A DNA stretch of 64,000 nucleotides from Candidatus Thiosymbion sp. GTDB taxonomy: Bacteria > Pseudomonadota > Gammaproteobacteria > Chromatiales > Chromatiaceae. The notes beneath the pieces are model-generated. The model was given only the letters and a program-made list of their open reading frames with translations. It had not been told where the DNA came from and did no database searches. Positions within the stretch are counted from its first letter, which is position 1. Each line of letters opens with the position of its first letter. Below, in pieces: positions 46,378-58,532 of this stretch. Position numbers and translations under genes: made by a program. Location of the stretch: positions 35,056 to 99,055 of the forward strand of contig JAHDND010000072.1 of the NCBI GenBank assembly GCA_018435665.1, in the 5' to 3' direction.

Positions 46378-47409
46378 ATGTCCGAACGCCTGACCATCGC
46401 CCTGGATGCCATGGGGGGGGATCATGGCCCCGAGGTGGTGGTCCCGGCCGCCGTCAATTTCCTGCGCGCCACCCGGGACACGACCCTCATCCTGGTCGGA
46501 CTGGAGGAGGCCATTCGCGCCCACCTCCCCGCGGGTGAGTTGGGGGAACGGCTGACCATCCATCCCGCCTCCCAGGTCGTGGCCATGGATGAACTGCCCT
46601 CCAAGGCCCTGCGGTTGAAGAAGGATTCTTCCATGCGCGTGGCCATCGACCTGGTCAAGGCCGGCAAGGCCCATGCCTGCGTTAGCGCCGGGAATACCGG
46701 GGCCCTGATGGCCACGGCCCGCTTCGTCCTCAAGACCTTGCCCAACATCGACCGCCCAGCCATCATGACCGCGGTGCCCTCCATCACCGGCAGCACCCAC
46801 ATCCTCGACCTGGGGGCCAATGTCGATTGCACCGCGGAACACCTCTTCCAGTTTGCCGTCATGGGCAGCGAGACGGTGACCGCGGTGGCGGGAATCGCCG
46901 CGCCCAAGGTCGGACTGCTCAATATCGGCGCCGAGGAGATCAAGGGCAACGAGCAGGTCAAGGGCGCCCATGAACTCCTGGCCCGCAGCTCACTGAATTA
47001 CATTGGTTACGTCGAAGGGGACAGCATCTACCTCGGCGGCACCGACGTGGTGGTCAGCGATGGCTTCGTCGGTAATGTCGCCCTCAAGTCCAGCGAGGGC
47101 GTGGCCAAGATGGTGCGCCACTTCCTCACCATCAATTTCCGCCGCAACTGGCTGACCAAGCTGTCGGCCCTCGCCGCCCGCCCGGTCCTCAAGCGTTTCG
47201 GGCGCTTTCTCGACCCGCGGCGTTATAACGGCGCCAGCCTTCTGGGCCTGCGTGGCATCGTCATCAAGAGTCACGGGGGGGCCGATGTCCTCGCCTTCGA
47301 GAACGCGATCCACATCGCCGAGAAGGAAATTCATTGCAACATCCCGGAGCGCATCGCCCATCGCGTGGGTGGCCAACTGGATGCCGAACGCCTGAGGGCG
47401 ACCCTGTGA
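46378..47409 (+). CDS. plsX: Phosphate acyltransferase PlsX
   Basis: Converts acyl-ACP to acyl-phosphate for phospholipid synthesis. [19 protein letters not shown] is the N-terminal signature, with [11 protein letters not shown] and [14 protein letters not shown] following. It is 343 aa. GGGAGG lies upstream of the ATG at 46378, which I prefer to the GTG five codons earlier. Its TGA overlaps the GTG start of fabH. Confidence 0.95.
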   Translation: MSERLTIALDAMGGDHGPEVVVPAAVNFLRATRDTTLILVGLEEAIRAHLPAGELGERLTIHPASQVVAMDELPSKALRLKKDSSMRVAIDLVKAGKAHACVSAGNTGALMATARFVLKTLPNIDRPAIMTAVPSITGSTHILDLGANVDCTAEHLFQFAVMGSETVTAVAGIAAPKVGLLNIGAEEIKGNEQVKGAHELLARSSLNYIGYVEGDSIYLGGTDVVVSDGFVGNVALKSSEGVAKMVRHFLTINFRRNWLTKLSALAARPVLKRFGRFLDPRRYNGASLLGLRGIVIKSHGGADVLAFENAIHIAEKEIHCNIPERIAHRVGGQLDAERLRATL

Positions 47410-48368
47410 AACTCTATTCCCGCATTCTGGGCACCGGCAGTTATCTGCCCGAGCGGATCGTCACCAACAAGGACCTGGAGGAGATCGTCGACACCACGGA
47501 CGAGTGGATCTTCGGCCGCACCGGCATCCGCCAGCGGCACATGGTCACCGAGGGCGAGAGCTGCTCCGATCTAGCCGTGGCGGCGGCCCAGGCGGCGATG
47601 ACCGCGGCCGGGGTGGAGCCCGGGGAGATCGATCTCATCGTCCTCGCCACCACGACCCCGGATCAGATTTTTCCCAGCACGGCCTGCATCATCCAGCCGC
47701 GGCTGGGGATTCAGGGCATCCCCGCCTTCGATGTCCAGGCGGTCTGCACGGGCTTCGTCTATGCCCTGAGCATCGCCGATAAGTTCGTCCGCACCGGCAG
47801 CGCCAAACGCGCCCTGGTCATCGGGGCGGACACCATGTCCCGCCTCCTCGACTGGCAGGATCGTTCCACCTGCGTCCTGTTCGCCGACGGCGCCGGGGCG
47901 GTGGTCCTGGGCGCCAGCGAGGAGCCGGGGATCATCTCCACCCACATCAGCGCCGATGGCGCCTACAAGGACCTCCTGCAAGTCCCCAAGGGGGTGGGCG
48001 GGGGTCAGACCGACGCGGACCCCTATCTGGAGATGCGCGGCAACGAGGTCTTTCGCATGGCGGTCAACACCCTGGGCCGCATCGTCGACGAGACCCTGGA
48101 GGCCAATGGCCTCGATAAGTCCGCGATCGACTGGCTCGTCCCGCACCAGGCCAACATTCGCATCATCCAGGCCACGGCCCGCAAGCTGGACCTGCCCATG
48201 GAGCAGGTGGTGGTGACCGTGGGCGAGCATGGCAATACCTCCGCCGCCTCGATCCCCCTCGCCCTCGACACGGCGATCCGTGACGGGCGCATCAAGCGCG
48301 GGGAGACCCTGATCATGGAGGCCTTCGGCGGCGGCTTCACCTGGGGCTCGGCCCTGGTGCGTTACTGA
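47406..48368 (+). CDS. fabH: 3-oxoacyl-ACP synthase III
   Basis: Starts fatty acid synthesis by condensing acetyl-CoA with malonyl-ACP. The 320-aa protein begins [20 protein letters not shown] when read from the GTG at 47406, which overlaps the plsX stop as GTGA. The catalytic Cys114 is in [10 protein letters not shown], His in [11 protein letters not shown] and Asn in [11 protein letters not shown], all conserved. Confidence 0.95.
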   Translation: MKLYSRILGTGSYLPERIVTNKDLEEIVDTTDEWIFGRTGIRQRHMVTEGESCSDLAVAAAQAAMTAAGVEPGEIDLIVLATTTPDQIFPSTACIIQPRLGIQGIPAFDVQAVCTGFVYALSIADKFVRTGSAKRALVIGADTMSRLLDWQDRSTCVLFADGAGAVVLGASEEPGIISTHISADGAYKDLLQVPKGVGGGQTDADPYLEMRGNEVFRMAVNTLGRIVDETLEANGLDKSAIDWLVPHQANIRIIQATARKLDLPMEQVVVTVGEHGNTSAASIPLALDTAIRDGRIKRGETLIMEAFGGGFTWGSALVRY

Positions 48369-48486
48369 TCGGCGCTCTCCCAATCATCCCCTAACCGTGG
48401 CTCCCAGACCGCCCACTGCCGCCTCCGGCTGGCGGTGGCTTGAATCCCTTTGTCCCGTTGCCTTCTGAACCTATCCCGATGTCCCG

Positions 48487-49431
48487 ATGAGTAAGCAGAT
48501 CGCGATCGTTTTTCCCGGCCAAGGGTCCCAGTCCGTGGGCATGCTGGCCGAACTGGCCGCGGCCCAGCCCCTGGTCGAGGCGACCTTTGCCGAGGCCTCC
48601 GCGGTCCTGGGCATGGACCTCTGGCACCTGGTCAGCCAGGGGCCGAAGGAACTGCTTGACCGGACCGATCTCACCCAACCGGCCATGCTCACCGCCGGGG
48701 TTGCCGTCTGGCGGGTCTGGCAAGCGGCTGGTGGGCCCCAGCCCGCCTGGCTGGCGGGCCATAGCCTGGGCGAGTTCACCGCCCTGGTTTGCGCCGATGC
48801 CCTGGGCTTCGCCGACGCCGTGGCCCTGGTGGTCCAGCGCGGACGCTTCATGCAGGAGGCCGTGCCCCCCGGGGCCGGGGCCATGGCCGCCATCCTCGGT
48901 CTGCCGGATGACCAGGTGGCCGCCGCCTGCGAGGAGGCGGCCCAGGGTCAGGTCCTGGCGCCGGTCAATTTCAACTCCCCGGGCCAGGTGGTCATCGCCG
49001 GCGAGGCGGCCGCGGTGGAGCGGGGGATCACCGCCGCCAAGGCCCGCGGCGCCAAGCGCGCCGTGCCCCTGCCGGTGAGCGTCCCCTCCCATTGCGCCCT
49101 GATGCGCCCCGCCGCCGAGCGGCTGGCGGAGGCCCTGGCCGCGGTGGACATCGCCGCCCCGCGCATCCCCGTGCTGCACAATGCTTCCGTCGACACCGCC
49201 CAAACGCCGGAGGCCATCCGCGAGCGCCTGGTGCGCCAGCTCTACAGCCCGGTGCGCTGGGTGGAGACGGTACGGCGTCTGGGAGACGAGGGCGTCACCC
49301 GGGTGATCGAGGCTGGTCCGGGCAAGGTACTGGCCGGTCTCACCAAACGCATCGACGACCGGCTGGAGGGCCTGGCGGTGTTCGACCCCAAGGGCCTGGC
49401 CGCCGCCCTGGAGGCTACCCAACATGACTGA
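48487..49431 (+). CDS. fabD: Malonyl-CoA:ACP transacylase
   Basis: Loads malonyl groups on ACP. The 314-aa protein has VFPGQGSQSVGML at the N-terminus, the nucleophile Ser93 in GHSLGEFTAL, and SVPSHCALM with the catalytic His. It follows fabH after 118 bp and overlaps fabG by 8 bp. Confidence 0.96.
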   Translation: MSKQIAIVFPGQGSQSVGMLAELAAAQPLVEATFAEASAVLGMDLWHLVSQGPKELLDRTDLTQPAMLTAGVAVWRVWQAAGGPQPAWLAGHSLGEFTALVCADALGFADAVALVVQRGRFMQEAVPPGAGAMAAILGLPDDQVAAACEEAAQGQVLAPVNFNSPGQVVIAGEAAAVERGITAAKARGAKRAVPLPVSVPSHCALMRPAAERLAEALAAVDIAAPRIPVLHNASVDTAQTPEAIRERLVRQLYSPVRWVETVRRLGDEGVTRVIEAGPGKVLAGLTKRIDDRLEGLAVFDPKGLAAALEATQHD

Positions 49432-50215
49432 GCAGCAATCCCCAACCTCAACCCCAGCCCAAGCTCCAGCCCTACCGCTCAGCGGCGAGATCGCCCTCGT
49501 CACCGGGGCCTCCCGTGGCATCGGTCAGGCCATCGCCCTCGCCCTGGGCCAGGCCGGCGCCGTGGTCGCCGGTACCGCCACCACCTCGGCGGGCGCCGAG
49601 CGCATCAGCGACTACCTGTCCGCCCACGGCTGCCAGGGCGCGGGCCTGGTCCTGGACGTGGCGGACCCCCAATCCGTGGAGAGCCTCATGGAGGGCTTGA
49701 CCATGGACCTGGGTTCGCCCTCCATCCTGGTCAACAACGCTGGCATCACCCGCGACAATCTGCTGATGCGCCTCAAGGATGCCGACTGGCAGAGCATCAT
49801 CGACACCAACCTGGGCTCCGTCTATCGCATGTCCAAGGCCTGCCTGCGGCCCATGACCAAGGCCCGCAAGGGGCGCATCATCAATATCGCCTCGGTGGTG
49901 GCGGTGATGGGCAATGCCGGCCAGACCAATTACGCCGCCGCCAAGGCCGGCATGATCGGCTTCAGCAAGTCCCTGGCGCGGGAGGTCGGCTCCCGGGGCA
50001 TCACCGTCAACTGCGTGGCGCCGGGGCTGATCGACACCGACATGACCCGGGCCCTGGACCCCGCCCAGCAACAGCAGATCCTGGCCGGCATCCCCCTGGG
50101 GCGCTGGGGGTCGGTGGAGGAGGTGGCCGCGACGGTCGTCTTCCTCGCCTCGCCCGCGGCGGCCTACATCACCGGTGAAACCATCCACGTCAACGGGGGT
50201 ATGTGGATGGTGTGA
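49424..50215 (+). CDS. fabG: 3-oxoacyl-ACP reductase
   Basis: NADPH-dependent short-chain dehydrogenase of the elongation cycle. VTGASRGIGQAIALALG is the cofactor loop, NNAGITRDNLLMRLKD and the catalytic YAAAKAG (Tyr, Lys) follow. At 263 aa it has about 18 extra Gln/Pro/Thr/Ala residues at the N-terminus compared with E. coli FabG (244 aa), an unusual small extension, unless a downstream non-ATG start is used. Confidence 0.95.
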   Translation: MTEQQSPTSTPAQAPALPLSGEIALVTGASRGIGQAIALALGQAGAVVAGTATTSAGAERISDYLSAHGCQGAGLVLDVADPQSVESLMEGLTMDLGSPSILVNNAGITRDNLLMRLKDADWQSIIDTNLGSVYRMSKACLRPMTKARKGRIINIASVVAVMGNAGQTNYAAAKAGMIGFSKSLAREVGSRGITVNCVAPGLIDTDMTRALDPAQQQQILAGIPLGRWGSVEEVAATVVFLASPAAAYITGETIHVNGGMWMV

Positions 50216-50247
50216 ACCGCCATCGGGCATGCCCCGGGCGGCGTGCC

Positions 50248-50276
50248 TTTCCTCTGACAACGAATCCGCCTAGAAT
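50248..50276 (+). promoter_or_regulatory. Candidate promoter for acpP
   Basis: TTTCCT (50248-50253) and TAGAAT (50271-50276) are 17 bp apart in the 113-bp gap before acpP. A separate promoter here would fit the high demand for ACP. GAGGG lies about 10 bp before the acpP ATG. Confidence 0.4.
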
Positions 50277-50328
50277 AGGCGCCGCCCCGCCTGGGGCCAT
50301 CTATGTAACTCTGTGAGGGTCAAAAACA

Positions 50329-50565
50329 ATGAGCAGCGTTGAAGAACGGGTACGGAAGATCGTGGTGGATCAGTTGGGCGTCAAGGAGGAAGAGGTGACC
50401 CTCGAGGCCTCTTTCGTCGACGATCTCGGCGCCGATTCACTGGACACCGTCGAACTGGTGATGGCCCTGGAAGAGGAATTCGAAACCGAAATTCCCGACG
50501 AGGATGCCGAGAAGATCACCACCGTCAAGCAGGCCATCGATTACATCAACGCGCATCAGGCTTGA
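50329..50565 (+). CDS. acpP: Acyl carrier protein
   Basis: The 78-aa acidic carrier of growing acyl chains. Ser37 in [20 protein letters not shown] takes the phosphopantetheine arm. The sequence [18 protein letters not shown] is close to E. coli AcpP. It lies between fabG and fabF as usual. Confidence 0.98.
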   Translation: MSSVEERVRKIVVDQLGVKEEEVTLEASFVDDLGADSLDTVELVMALEEEFETEIPDEDAEKITTVKQAIDYINAHQA

Positions 50566-50667
50566 TCAGGACCCTCGCGTCCTCCGGGGCGGGTGGCGGC
50601 GTCAACAAGGCGCGGCCCCCATCCAGGCTACAGATCAACCTCCAGGGTAGGTTCGAGGGGAAACTCC

Positions 50668-51906
50668 ATGTCGAATAGAAGGGTCGTGGTCACCGGCGTC
50701 GGCCTTGTCGCTCCGGTGGGTCTGGATACCAGGAGCGGGTGGGATAACATCCTGGCCGGCCGCAGCGGCATCCAGCCCATCACCCACTTCGAGATCGCGC
50801 CCTTCACCACCCGGTTTGGCGGGCCCATCTACGGTTTCGATCCCGAGTTGTACGTCGCGAAGAAAGACGTCAAGAAAATGGATAAATTCATCCATTACGG
50901 CATCGGCGCGGGTACCCAGGCCATGGAAGACGCGGGCCTGGAGGTCACCGACGCCAACCGCCACCGCATCGGGGTCGCCGTCGGCTCCGGTATCGGCGGC
51001 ATCGCGGGCATCGAGAACAGCTATGCCGCCTACCTGCATGGCGGTCCGCGCAAGATCTCGCCCTTCTTCGTCCCGGCGAATATCGTCAACATGGTGGCCG
51101 GTGACCTGTCGATCAAATATGGCCTCAAGGGGCCCAACTATTCCATTGTCTCCGCGTGCAGCACCGGTACCCACAATATCGGCGAGGCGGCCCTGATGAT
51201 CCGTCACGGCATGGTCGACGCCATGCTCGCCGGTGGCGCCGAGATGGCCACCACCCCGGTCGGCCTGGGGGGCTTCGCCGCCGCCAAGGCCCTCTCCACC
51301 CGCAACGATGACCCGGAGCGGGCCAGCCGGCCCTTCGACAAGGATCGGGATGGCTTCGTCCTCAGCGACGGCGCCGGGGTCATCCTGTTGGAGGAATACG
51401 AGATGGCCAAGGCCCGTGGGGCCCACATCTACGCGGAGTTGGTGGGCTTCGGCATGAACTCCGATGCCTACCACATGACCGCCCCCTCCGAGGATGGCGA
51501 GGGCGCCGCCGAGTGCATGCGCCTGGCCCTGCGCATGGCGGGCATCGCTGCCGAGGAGGTGGACTACATCAACGCCCACGGCACCTCCACCCCCGCCGGG
51601 GACATCGCCGAGACCAAGGGCATCAAGCGCGCCTTCGGCGACCATGCCTACCAGTTGGCGGTCAGTTCCACCAAGTCCATGACCGGCCACATGCTGGGCG
51701 CCGCCGGGGGGGTCGAGGCCATCTTCACCCTGCTCGCCCTGCGTGACCAGGTGGCCCCCCCCACCATCAATTACGATACCCCCGACCCGGACTGCGACCT
51801 GGACTATGTCCCCAACGTCGCCCGGCCCATGAAGATCGATGTGGCGGTCAGCAACTCCTTCGGCTTCGGCGGCACCAACGGCTCCCTCGTCTTCCGCCGC
51901 ATCTGA
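50668..51906 (+). CDS. fabF: 3-oxoacyl-ACP synthase II
   Basis: Elongating beta-ketoacyl synthase, 412 aa from [20 protein letters not shown]. The catalytic Cys164 is in [12 protein letters not shown], and the two His residues lie in [11 protein letters not shown] and [20 protein letters not shown] lies 10 bp before the ATG. It is followed directly by the mltG-type gene, without the pabC found at this position in E. coli. Confidence 0.96.
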   Translation: MSNRRVVVTGVGLVAPVGLDTRSGWDNILAGRSGIQPITHFEIAPFTTRFGGPIYGFDPELYVAKKDVKKMDKFIHYGIGAGTQAMEDAGLEVTDANRHRIGVAVGSGIGGIAGIENSYAAYLHGGPRKISPFFVPANIVNMVAGDLSIKYGLKGPNYSIVSACSTGTHNIGEAALMIRHGMVDAMLAGGAEMATTPVGLGGFAAAKALSTRNDDPERASRPFDKDRDGFVLSDGAGVILLEEYEMAKARGAHIYAELVGFGMNSDAYHMTAPSEDGEGAAECMRLALRMAGIAAEEVDYINAHGTSTPAGDIAETKGIKRAFGDHAYQLAVSSTKSMTGHMLGAAGGVEAIFTLLALRDQVAPPTINYDTPDPDCDLDYVPNVARPMKIDVAVSNSFGFGGTNGSLVFRRI

Positions 51907-51931
51907 GGCCCAGGCGACCGCCGCCACCGGC

Positions 51932-53913
<1,982 letters not shown>

Positions 53914-53916
53914 CGC

Positions 53917-54000
53917 ATGCCCCCCTGGCCGCTCCCATCGCCCGCCGCGCCGCCCCCCTGGCCACTCCCGTCGCCCGCTGCGCCGCTCCCCAGGCCATGA
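53917..54000 (+). CDS. Possible 27-aa Pro-rich repeat peptide between tmk and holB
   Basis: An ATG-started frame made of two copies of a 33-bp repeat (53919-53951 and 53952-53984) that encodes PPWPLPSPAAP-type units. It ends in a TGA overlapping the holB ATG as ATGA. It has no clear ribosome site. It may be a leader peptide for holB, or only a repeat expansion that happens to be open. Confidence 0.3.
   Translation: MPPWPLPSPAAPPPWPLPSPAAPLPRP
53919..53984. repeat. 33-bp tandem duplication between tmk and holB
   Basis: Two adjacent copies, each GCCCCCCTGGCC followed by CTCCC and CGCCCGC sequences, differ at three positions. The period is 11 codons. Confidence 0.8.
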
Positions 54001-55142
54001 CCCGCGTCACCGAATCACCTCCCCTGCCATCCTGGCTCCAGGCCCCCTGGTTGGCCCTGCTGGGCGCGCGTCGCGCTGACCACTTCCCGCACGCCCTGTT
54101 GCTCACCGGACCCCTGGGGGTCGGCAAGCGGTTCCTGGTGGAGGCCCTGGGCCGGTCGCTGCTCTGCCCGCGGACGGATGCCCAGGGCTTTGCCTGCGGC
54201 CAGTGTCCGGACTGTCTCCTGCTGGCGGCTGGCACCCATCCCGATCTGATCCAGGTCGGACCCGACGAGGAGACCAAGTCCGGCGAGATCAAGGTCGACG
54301 CCATCCGCGCCCTGGCGGGGACGGAGGGGCTGACGGCCCACCGCGGCGGTTGGAAGCTGATCGTCATCGATCCGGCCCACCGCCTGAACCTCTCCGCCGC
54401 CAATGCCCTCCTCAAGACCCTGGAGGAGCCGGCCCCCAGCACCCTCATCTGCCTGGTGAGCGAACAGCCCAGCCGCCTACTGGCCACCATCCGCAGCCGC
54501 TGTCAGGCCCTGCGTCTGCCCCTGCCCGCCGAGGCCGAGGCCCTGGCCTGGCTCAGCCCCCAGGTCCGGGGGCTGGCCGTCGCGACCCTGCTGCACCTGG
54601 CCCATGGCGCTCCGCTCCGGGCACTGGAACTGGCGGACCCGGAGCGGTTGGCCCAGCGCGACAAGCTGTTCGCCGGCTTCGTCGCGGTGGCCCAGGGCCA
54701 GCGCGATCCCCTGGCCGAGGCCGCGGCCTGGAATGAGGCCGACCCGGCCCTGCTCCTGGACTGGCTGAGTGGCTGGCTCAGTGACCTGCTGCGCCTCGCC
54801 GGCACGCGGTTGCCGGCCCCGACCGAAGTTCCGACAGAAGTTCCGACCGAAGTCCCCGCCAAAGCGGCAGGGAACGGACAGGTCCCCACCGCGCCACGGC
54901 TGATCAACAGCGACAAGGCCACGGCCCTGACGGCCTTGGCGACACGGGTCGAGCCCGCCGCCGGTCACCGCCTGCTACACCGGGTCTGGCAGGCCGCGGG
55001 CCGTGACAACAGCAACCTCAACCGCCTCCTGCTCTACGAGGGCTGGCTGCTGGACTGGGCCCGTCTGACCAGGACCCCGGCGGTTAGCGCCGGCCCAGCC
55101 CCACACCCCCAGGCCGCCCGTCATGCCCGCCAATCCTCATGA
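53997..55142 (+). CDS. holB: DNA polymerase III delta' subunit
   Basis: Clamp-loader subunit that pairs with the tau/gamma ATPases. Walker-A-like GPLGVGKRFLV, zinc-finger CGQCPDCLLLA and ANALLKTLEEPAPSTL are typical. At 381 aa it exceeds E. coli HolB (334 aa), partly because of a C-terminal PTEV repeat encoded by three 12-bp units at 54819-54854. It follows tmk, as in E. coli. Confidence 0.93.
   Translation: MTRVTESPPLPSWLQAPWLALLGARRADHFPHALLLTGPLGVGKRFLVEALGRSLLCPRTDAQGFACGQCPDCLLLAAGTHPDLIQVGPDEETKSGEIKVDAIRALAGTEGLTAHRGGWKLIVIDPAHRLNLSAANALLKTLEEPAPSTLICLVSEQPSRLLATIRSRCQALRLPLPAEAEALAWLSPQVRGLAVATLLHLAHGAPLRALELADPERLAQRDKLFAGFVAVAQGQRDPLAEAAAWNEADPALLLDWLSGWLSDLLRLAGTRLPAPTEVPTEVPTEVPAKAAGNGQVPTAPRLINSDKATALTALATRVEPAAGHRLLHRVWQAAGRDNSNLNRLLLYEGWLLDWARLTRTPAVSAGPAPHPQAARHARQSS
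54819..54854 (+). repeat. 12-bp tandem repeat (three copies) in holB
   Basis: CCGACCGAAGTT, CCGACAGAAGTT and CCGACCGAAGTC encode three successive PTEV units in the linker before the C-terminal helical part of the delta' subunit. Confidence 0.8.
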
Positions 55143-55284
55143 GGGGCGCACCACCAGGCCGGTCAGCCTCCGCGGTACCTGACCGCCGCGTCAGGACCGC
55201 CAACTGTGATGAGCGGCGAGCCACCCCCATGATAACGAAAGACTTTGCCGTGACTTTCACGCCAATCGCCAGAACAGCATCCCC

Positions 55285-55641
55285 ATGGATACCCCCAGCT
55301 CTAGACCTCCTTCGCGCATCCTCAATTTCGCCTTTACCGACAAGAACTCCCTCTATGCCGCTTACATGCCCTTCATCCAGAATGGGGGCATCTTCATCGC
55401 CAATAGCCGGCGTTATGCCTTGGGTGACGACATCTTCCTCATCCTCAAGCTCCTGGATGACCCCGACAGCCTGCCCATCGCCGGCAAGATCGTCTGGGTT
55501 ACTCCGCCGGGGGCCGAGGGTGGCCGCGTCGTCGGGATCGGCATCCAGTTTGGCACCCAGGACAAGGGGGCGGCGCGGCGCAAGATCGAGAGCCTGCTGG
55601 CCGGGATGCTGGAGTCGGATCGGCCGACCATGACCATGTAG
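55285..55641 (+). CDS. PilZ-domain protein
   Basis: A 118-aa cytosolic PilZ protein of the type IV pilus assembly kind (named after P. aeruginosa PilZ, also encoded after holB). FTDKNSLYAAYMPFIQNGG and the core KIVWVTPPGAEGGRVVGIGI are present. The c-di-GMP-binding RxxxR and D/NxSxxG motifs are not visible, as in PilZ itself, so it may act through protein contacts with pilus assembly factors. The gap 55143-55284 shows no gene. Confidence 0.85.
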   Translation: MDTPSSRPPSRILNFAFTDKNSLYAAYMPFIQNGGIFIANSRRYALGDDIFLILKLLDDPDSLPIAGKIVWVTPPGAEGGRVVGIGIQFGTQDKGAARRKIESLLAGMLESDRPTMTM

Positions 55642-55723
55642 CGGCGGCTCGGCCCCGTCGTTGTCGCACGGAGAGTGACTAAATTTCATCCTCGCAACCC
55701 CAACGGTGAAAAAGAGAAACGCC

Positions 55724-56515
55724 ATGCTCGTGGACTCCCATTGCCATCTCGACCGTGTCAGCCTCAAGGCTTATGACAAGGACTTCGCCGCCTTCATGAC
55801 CGCGACCCTGGCCAGCGGGGTGGGGCACATGCTCTGCGTGTCCATCGATCTGGAGCATTACCCCAAAATGCGCGCCCTGGTGGACCCTTATCCCCAGGTC
55901 TCGGTCTCGGTGGGTGTCCACCCCAACGAGACCAACCGCCAGGAACCCGAGCCGGACGAGTTGGTCGCCCTGGCGGCTGACCCGCGCAACGTCGCCATCG
56001 GCGAGACCGGCTTGGACTATTACCGCAGCGAGGGGGATCTGGCCTGGCAGCACCAGCGCTTTCGCCACCACATCGCCGCCGCCCGTGCCTGCGGCAAGCC
56101 CCTGATCATCCACACCCGGGAGGCGCGGGCGGACACCCTCCGGATCCTGCGAGAGGAGGGGGCACGGGAGGTGGGCGGGGTCCTGCACTGCTTCACCGAG
56201 GACTGGGACATGGCCAGCCAGGCCCTGGACCTGGGCTTCCATATCAGCTTTTCCGGGATCGTCACCTTTCCCGGCGCCGACGACCTGCGGCAGGTGGCGG
56301 CCCGGGTACCCCTGGACCGCCTGCTCATCGAGACCGACAGTCCCTACCTCACCCCCGTACCCCATCGCGGACGTCCCAATGAGCCCCGGCACGTCGTCCA
56401 TGTCGCCGACTGCATCGCCCAGTTGCGCGATCTGGACCGGGAGGTACTCATCGCCGCCACCGGGGACAACTTCCGGCGACTCTTTCAGCCCGCCGCCTTG
56501 GCCGACACGGCCTGA
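55724..56515 (+). CDS. tatD: TatD-family metal-dependent deoxyribonuclease
   Basis: A 263-aa TIM-barrel hydrolase (YcfH-like). MLVDSHCHLDRVSLK has the HxH metal site, followed by VGVHPNET, AIGETGLDYYR (Glu ligand), HTREA, LHCFTED and IETDSPYL. The ATG at 55724 gives the usual start. It closes the operon, as in the holB-pilZ-tatD order of many gammaproteobacteria. Confidence 0.94.
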   Translation: MLVDSHCHLDRVSLKAYDKDFAAFMTATLASGVGHMLCVSIDLEHYPKMRALVDPYPQVSVSVGVHPNETNRQEPEPDELVALAADPRNVAIGETGLDYYRSEGDLAWQHQRFRHHIAAARACGKPLIIHTREARADTLRILREEGAREVGGVLHCFTEDWDMASQALDLGFHISFSGIVTFPGADDLRQVAARVPLDRLLIETDSPYLTPVPHRGRPNEPRHVVHVADCIAQLRDLDREVLIAATGDNFRRLFQPAALADTA

Positions 56516-56663
56516 GGGGCCGCAAGGCCGGGGGGACAGGGCTGGCCCGATGATCGCCGGTCACAGCCGTGTGTTTCAGCCCGTTAGCCGGCTGCTATGA
56601 CCCGAGGAGTTGCAAGGCCTAGCGGATAGGAGGCCGATGACCGGCAGCCCCGCCGAGGTGCCC

Positions 56664-57290
56664 TCAGGCCTGGCCACGCTCAGCCAGCAAGGCATCGATC
56701 TGCCGGGTGGCCTCCGCCCAGTTCTCCTGGTCGAAGCGCGAATCGAAGTTACGCTTCTCGGCGAGGTAGTAGGCGGCCTCGCGAATCATGGCCTCGCGCT
56801 CGGCGGGATTGACCGGCCGGGTGCGGATGGGGGCTGGGGCCTGGGATTCTGAGGTTGGCGCCGCGGACTGGGACCCCGTGATTGGCGCCGGGGTCTTGAG
56901 CGGAGGTCGCGCTGGGCTGGCCGCGGGCGGAACGGGGGATGCGGCTCCCCGCGTCACAGCCGGTGCGGTCGCTGGAGAAACCGCCGGTGCCGTTGCCGGG
57001 CGCGCCACCGGGGTGGTGGCCTTGCGGGTGGCGGCGGGTGGCGGGCTCGCCGGGGCGGATCTGGCGGCTGACGGCACTGGACTGGTGGGCGCCTTGGGGG
57101 CCGCCGGCCGCGCCACGGTCTTGCGGGTCGGCGTGGTCTTTTTGGTCACGGGCGCCGGCGGGCTCGTCCTCGTCGTTCCCGTGGTCGTCCCCGTCGTTTT
57201 ATTGCTAGAGGCCCCGGACGCCGTGCTGGCGGCCGCGGGTGCCTTCTTCGTGGTGGTCTTCTTGGTTATGATCGGTTTTTCATCGGCCAT
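56664..57290 (-). CDS. DUF2934 protein with Ala/Pro/Thr/Lys-rich N-terminus
   Basis: A 208-aa protein. The C-terminal 45 residues (AEREAMIREAAYYLAEKRNF, then NWAEATRQIDALLAERG) form a DUF2934 domain. The first 150 residues are a low-complexity K/T/A/P/S stretch resembling histone-H1-like or nucleoid-binding tails (KKTTTKKAPAAAS, TKKTTPTRKTVARP). It may bind DNA; that is inference. It is transcribed divergently from the transglycosylase gene over a 224-bp gap in which I see no clear regulatory site. Confidence 0.75.
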   Translation of the reverse strand: MADEKPIITKKTTTKKAPAAASTASGASSNKTTGTTTGTTRTSPPAPVTKKTTPTRKTVARPAAPKAPTSPVPSAARSAPASPPPAATRKATTPVARPATAPAVSPATAPAVTRGAASPVPPAASPARPPLKTPAPITGSQSAAPTSESQAPAPIRTRPVNPAEREAMIREAAYYLAEKRNFDSRFDQENWAEATRQIDALLAERGQA

Positions 57291-57514
57291 GGCTGAACAT
57301 ACTCCTCCTCAGGCAGGTTACACCGGTCTCATGCCGTCGCTGTCGACAGCTTGCTAACCGTTCAAAATAGGTAATGCTTAGGACCAATGATAATGCCGGG
57401 AAGACGGCAACCGATACCTTGGTTCGTTTAATTTATCGGCCGTCGCCCCTGGGGTGCCGCCGGGACTCTTCGCCAGAGGGATGCCAGATCCGTGGACCTG
57501 TCACTGGGGCTAGC

Positions 57515-58495
57515 ATGAACGCCATGACCCATCACCAACGCCAGTTCCCGCGCCTGACGCGCTTACCCTTCGCCCGTTGCCTGGCGCTGGGATGCGCCAT
57601 CCTTCTTTCCGCCGGCGCCCTGGCCGAGGACCTCCCCAGCCCGGCGTCCCCCACCGTGCCACCGGAGCAGCTCATGACCGCCGGCCAACGGTTCGAGAAT
57701 GGCGTCGGCGCGCCCCAGGACCTGGATAGCGCCATCGAGCACTACTGTGCGGCGGCCCAGCAAGCCCACGCCGAGGCCCGGTATCACCTGGGGTGGCTCT
57801 ATGGCAGCGGCCGCCTGGGCAAGCGCGATGAGGTCCTCGCCGCCGCCTGGTTCCAGAGCGCCGCGGGTCTGGGTCATACCCGCGCCAGCCAGCAACTGCA
57901 AAGCCTGAAGGCCCAGGGTCTGGAACTTGAACCAAGCCCGCCCTGCGTCCTTCGTGGCCAGATGGTCGCCCGGCGCCTGGCCGATCTCCGCCCCAAGGCT
58001 GAGGCGGATGAGGCGCCAGCGTCCCGTACCCAGGACGAGGGACCCCGCCTGCGGGACATTGGCGCCGCCGACATCATCGCCCTGGTCGAACGGCTGGCCC
58101 CCGACTATCGCCTCGATCCGGACCTGGTCCTGGCGGTCATCGAAACCGAATCCAACTTCAACATCGCGGCCAAATCGCCCAAAAACGCCCAGGGCCTGAT
58201 GCAGCTCATCCCCGCCACCGCCGACCGCTTCGGCGTCGTCGACGTCTGGGATCCGGTCCAGAACCTCAAGGGGGGCATGGCCTACCTGCGCTGGCTGCTG
58301 GATCGCTTCGAAGGCAATCTGGAACTGGCCCTGGCCGGCTACAATGCCGGGGAGCAGGCCGTGACCCAGCATGGTGGCGTGCCCCCTTATCCCGAGACTC
58401 AGGCCTACGTCAAACGCATCCAGCGGCGGTTGGGTCTCGCGGCGGGTGATAGGACGGAATCTAATCCCACCTTCAGACCCTCAGCCAGCGGATGA
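57515..58495 (+). CDS. Lytic transglycosylase with Sel1-like repeats
   Basis: A 326-aa exported protein. Signal peptide (LALGCAILLSAGALAEDL), Sel1/TPR-like repeats (FENGVGAPQDLDSAIEHYC, AEARYHLGWLYGSGRLG), then an SLT domain: VLAVIETESNFNIAAKS with the catalytic Glu, AQGLMQLIPATADRFGV and ALAGYNAGEQAV. It cleaves peptidoglycan glycan strands to 1,6-anhydro ends. The ATG at 57515 is favoured because the signal follows; the frame is open further upstream. Confidence 0.88.
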   Translation: MNAMTHHQRQFPRLTRLPFARCLALGCAILLSAGALAEDLPSPASPTVPPEQLMTAGQRFENGVGAPQDLDSAIEHYCAAAQQAHAEARYHLGWLYGSGRLGKRDEVLAAAWFQSAAGLGHTRASQQLQSLKAQGLELEPSPPCVLRGQMVARRLADLRPKAEADEAPASRTQDEGPRLRDIGAADIIALVERLAPDYRLDPDLVLAVIETESNFNIAAKSPKNAQGLMQLIPATADRFGVVDVWDPVQNLKGGMAYLRWLLDRFEGNLELALAGYNAGEQAVTQHGGVPPYPETQAYVKRIQRRLGLAAGDRTESNPTFRPSASG

Positions 58496-58532
58496 CAAAG
58501 TTTAGGCAGAGAAAATGAGGGGCAGCATGAAG

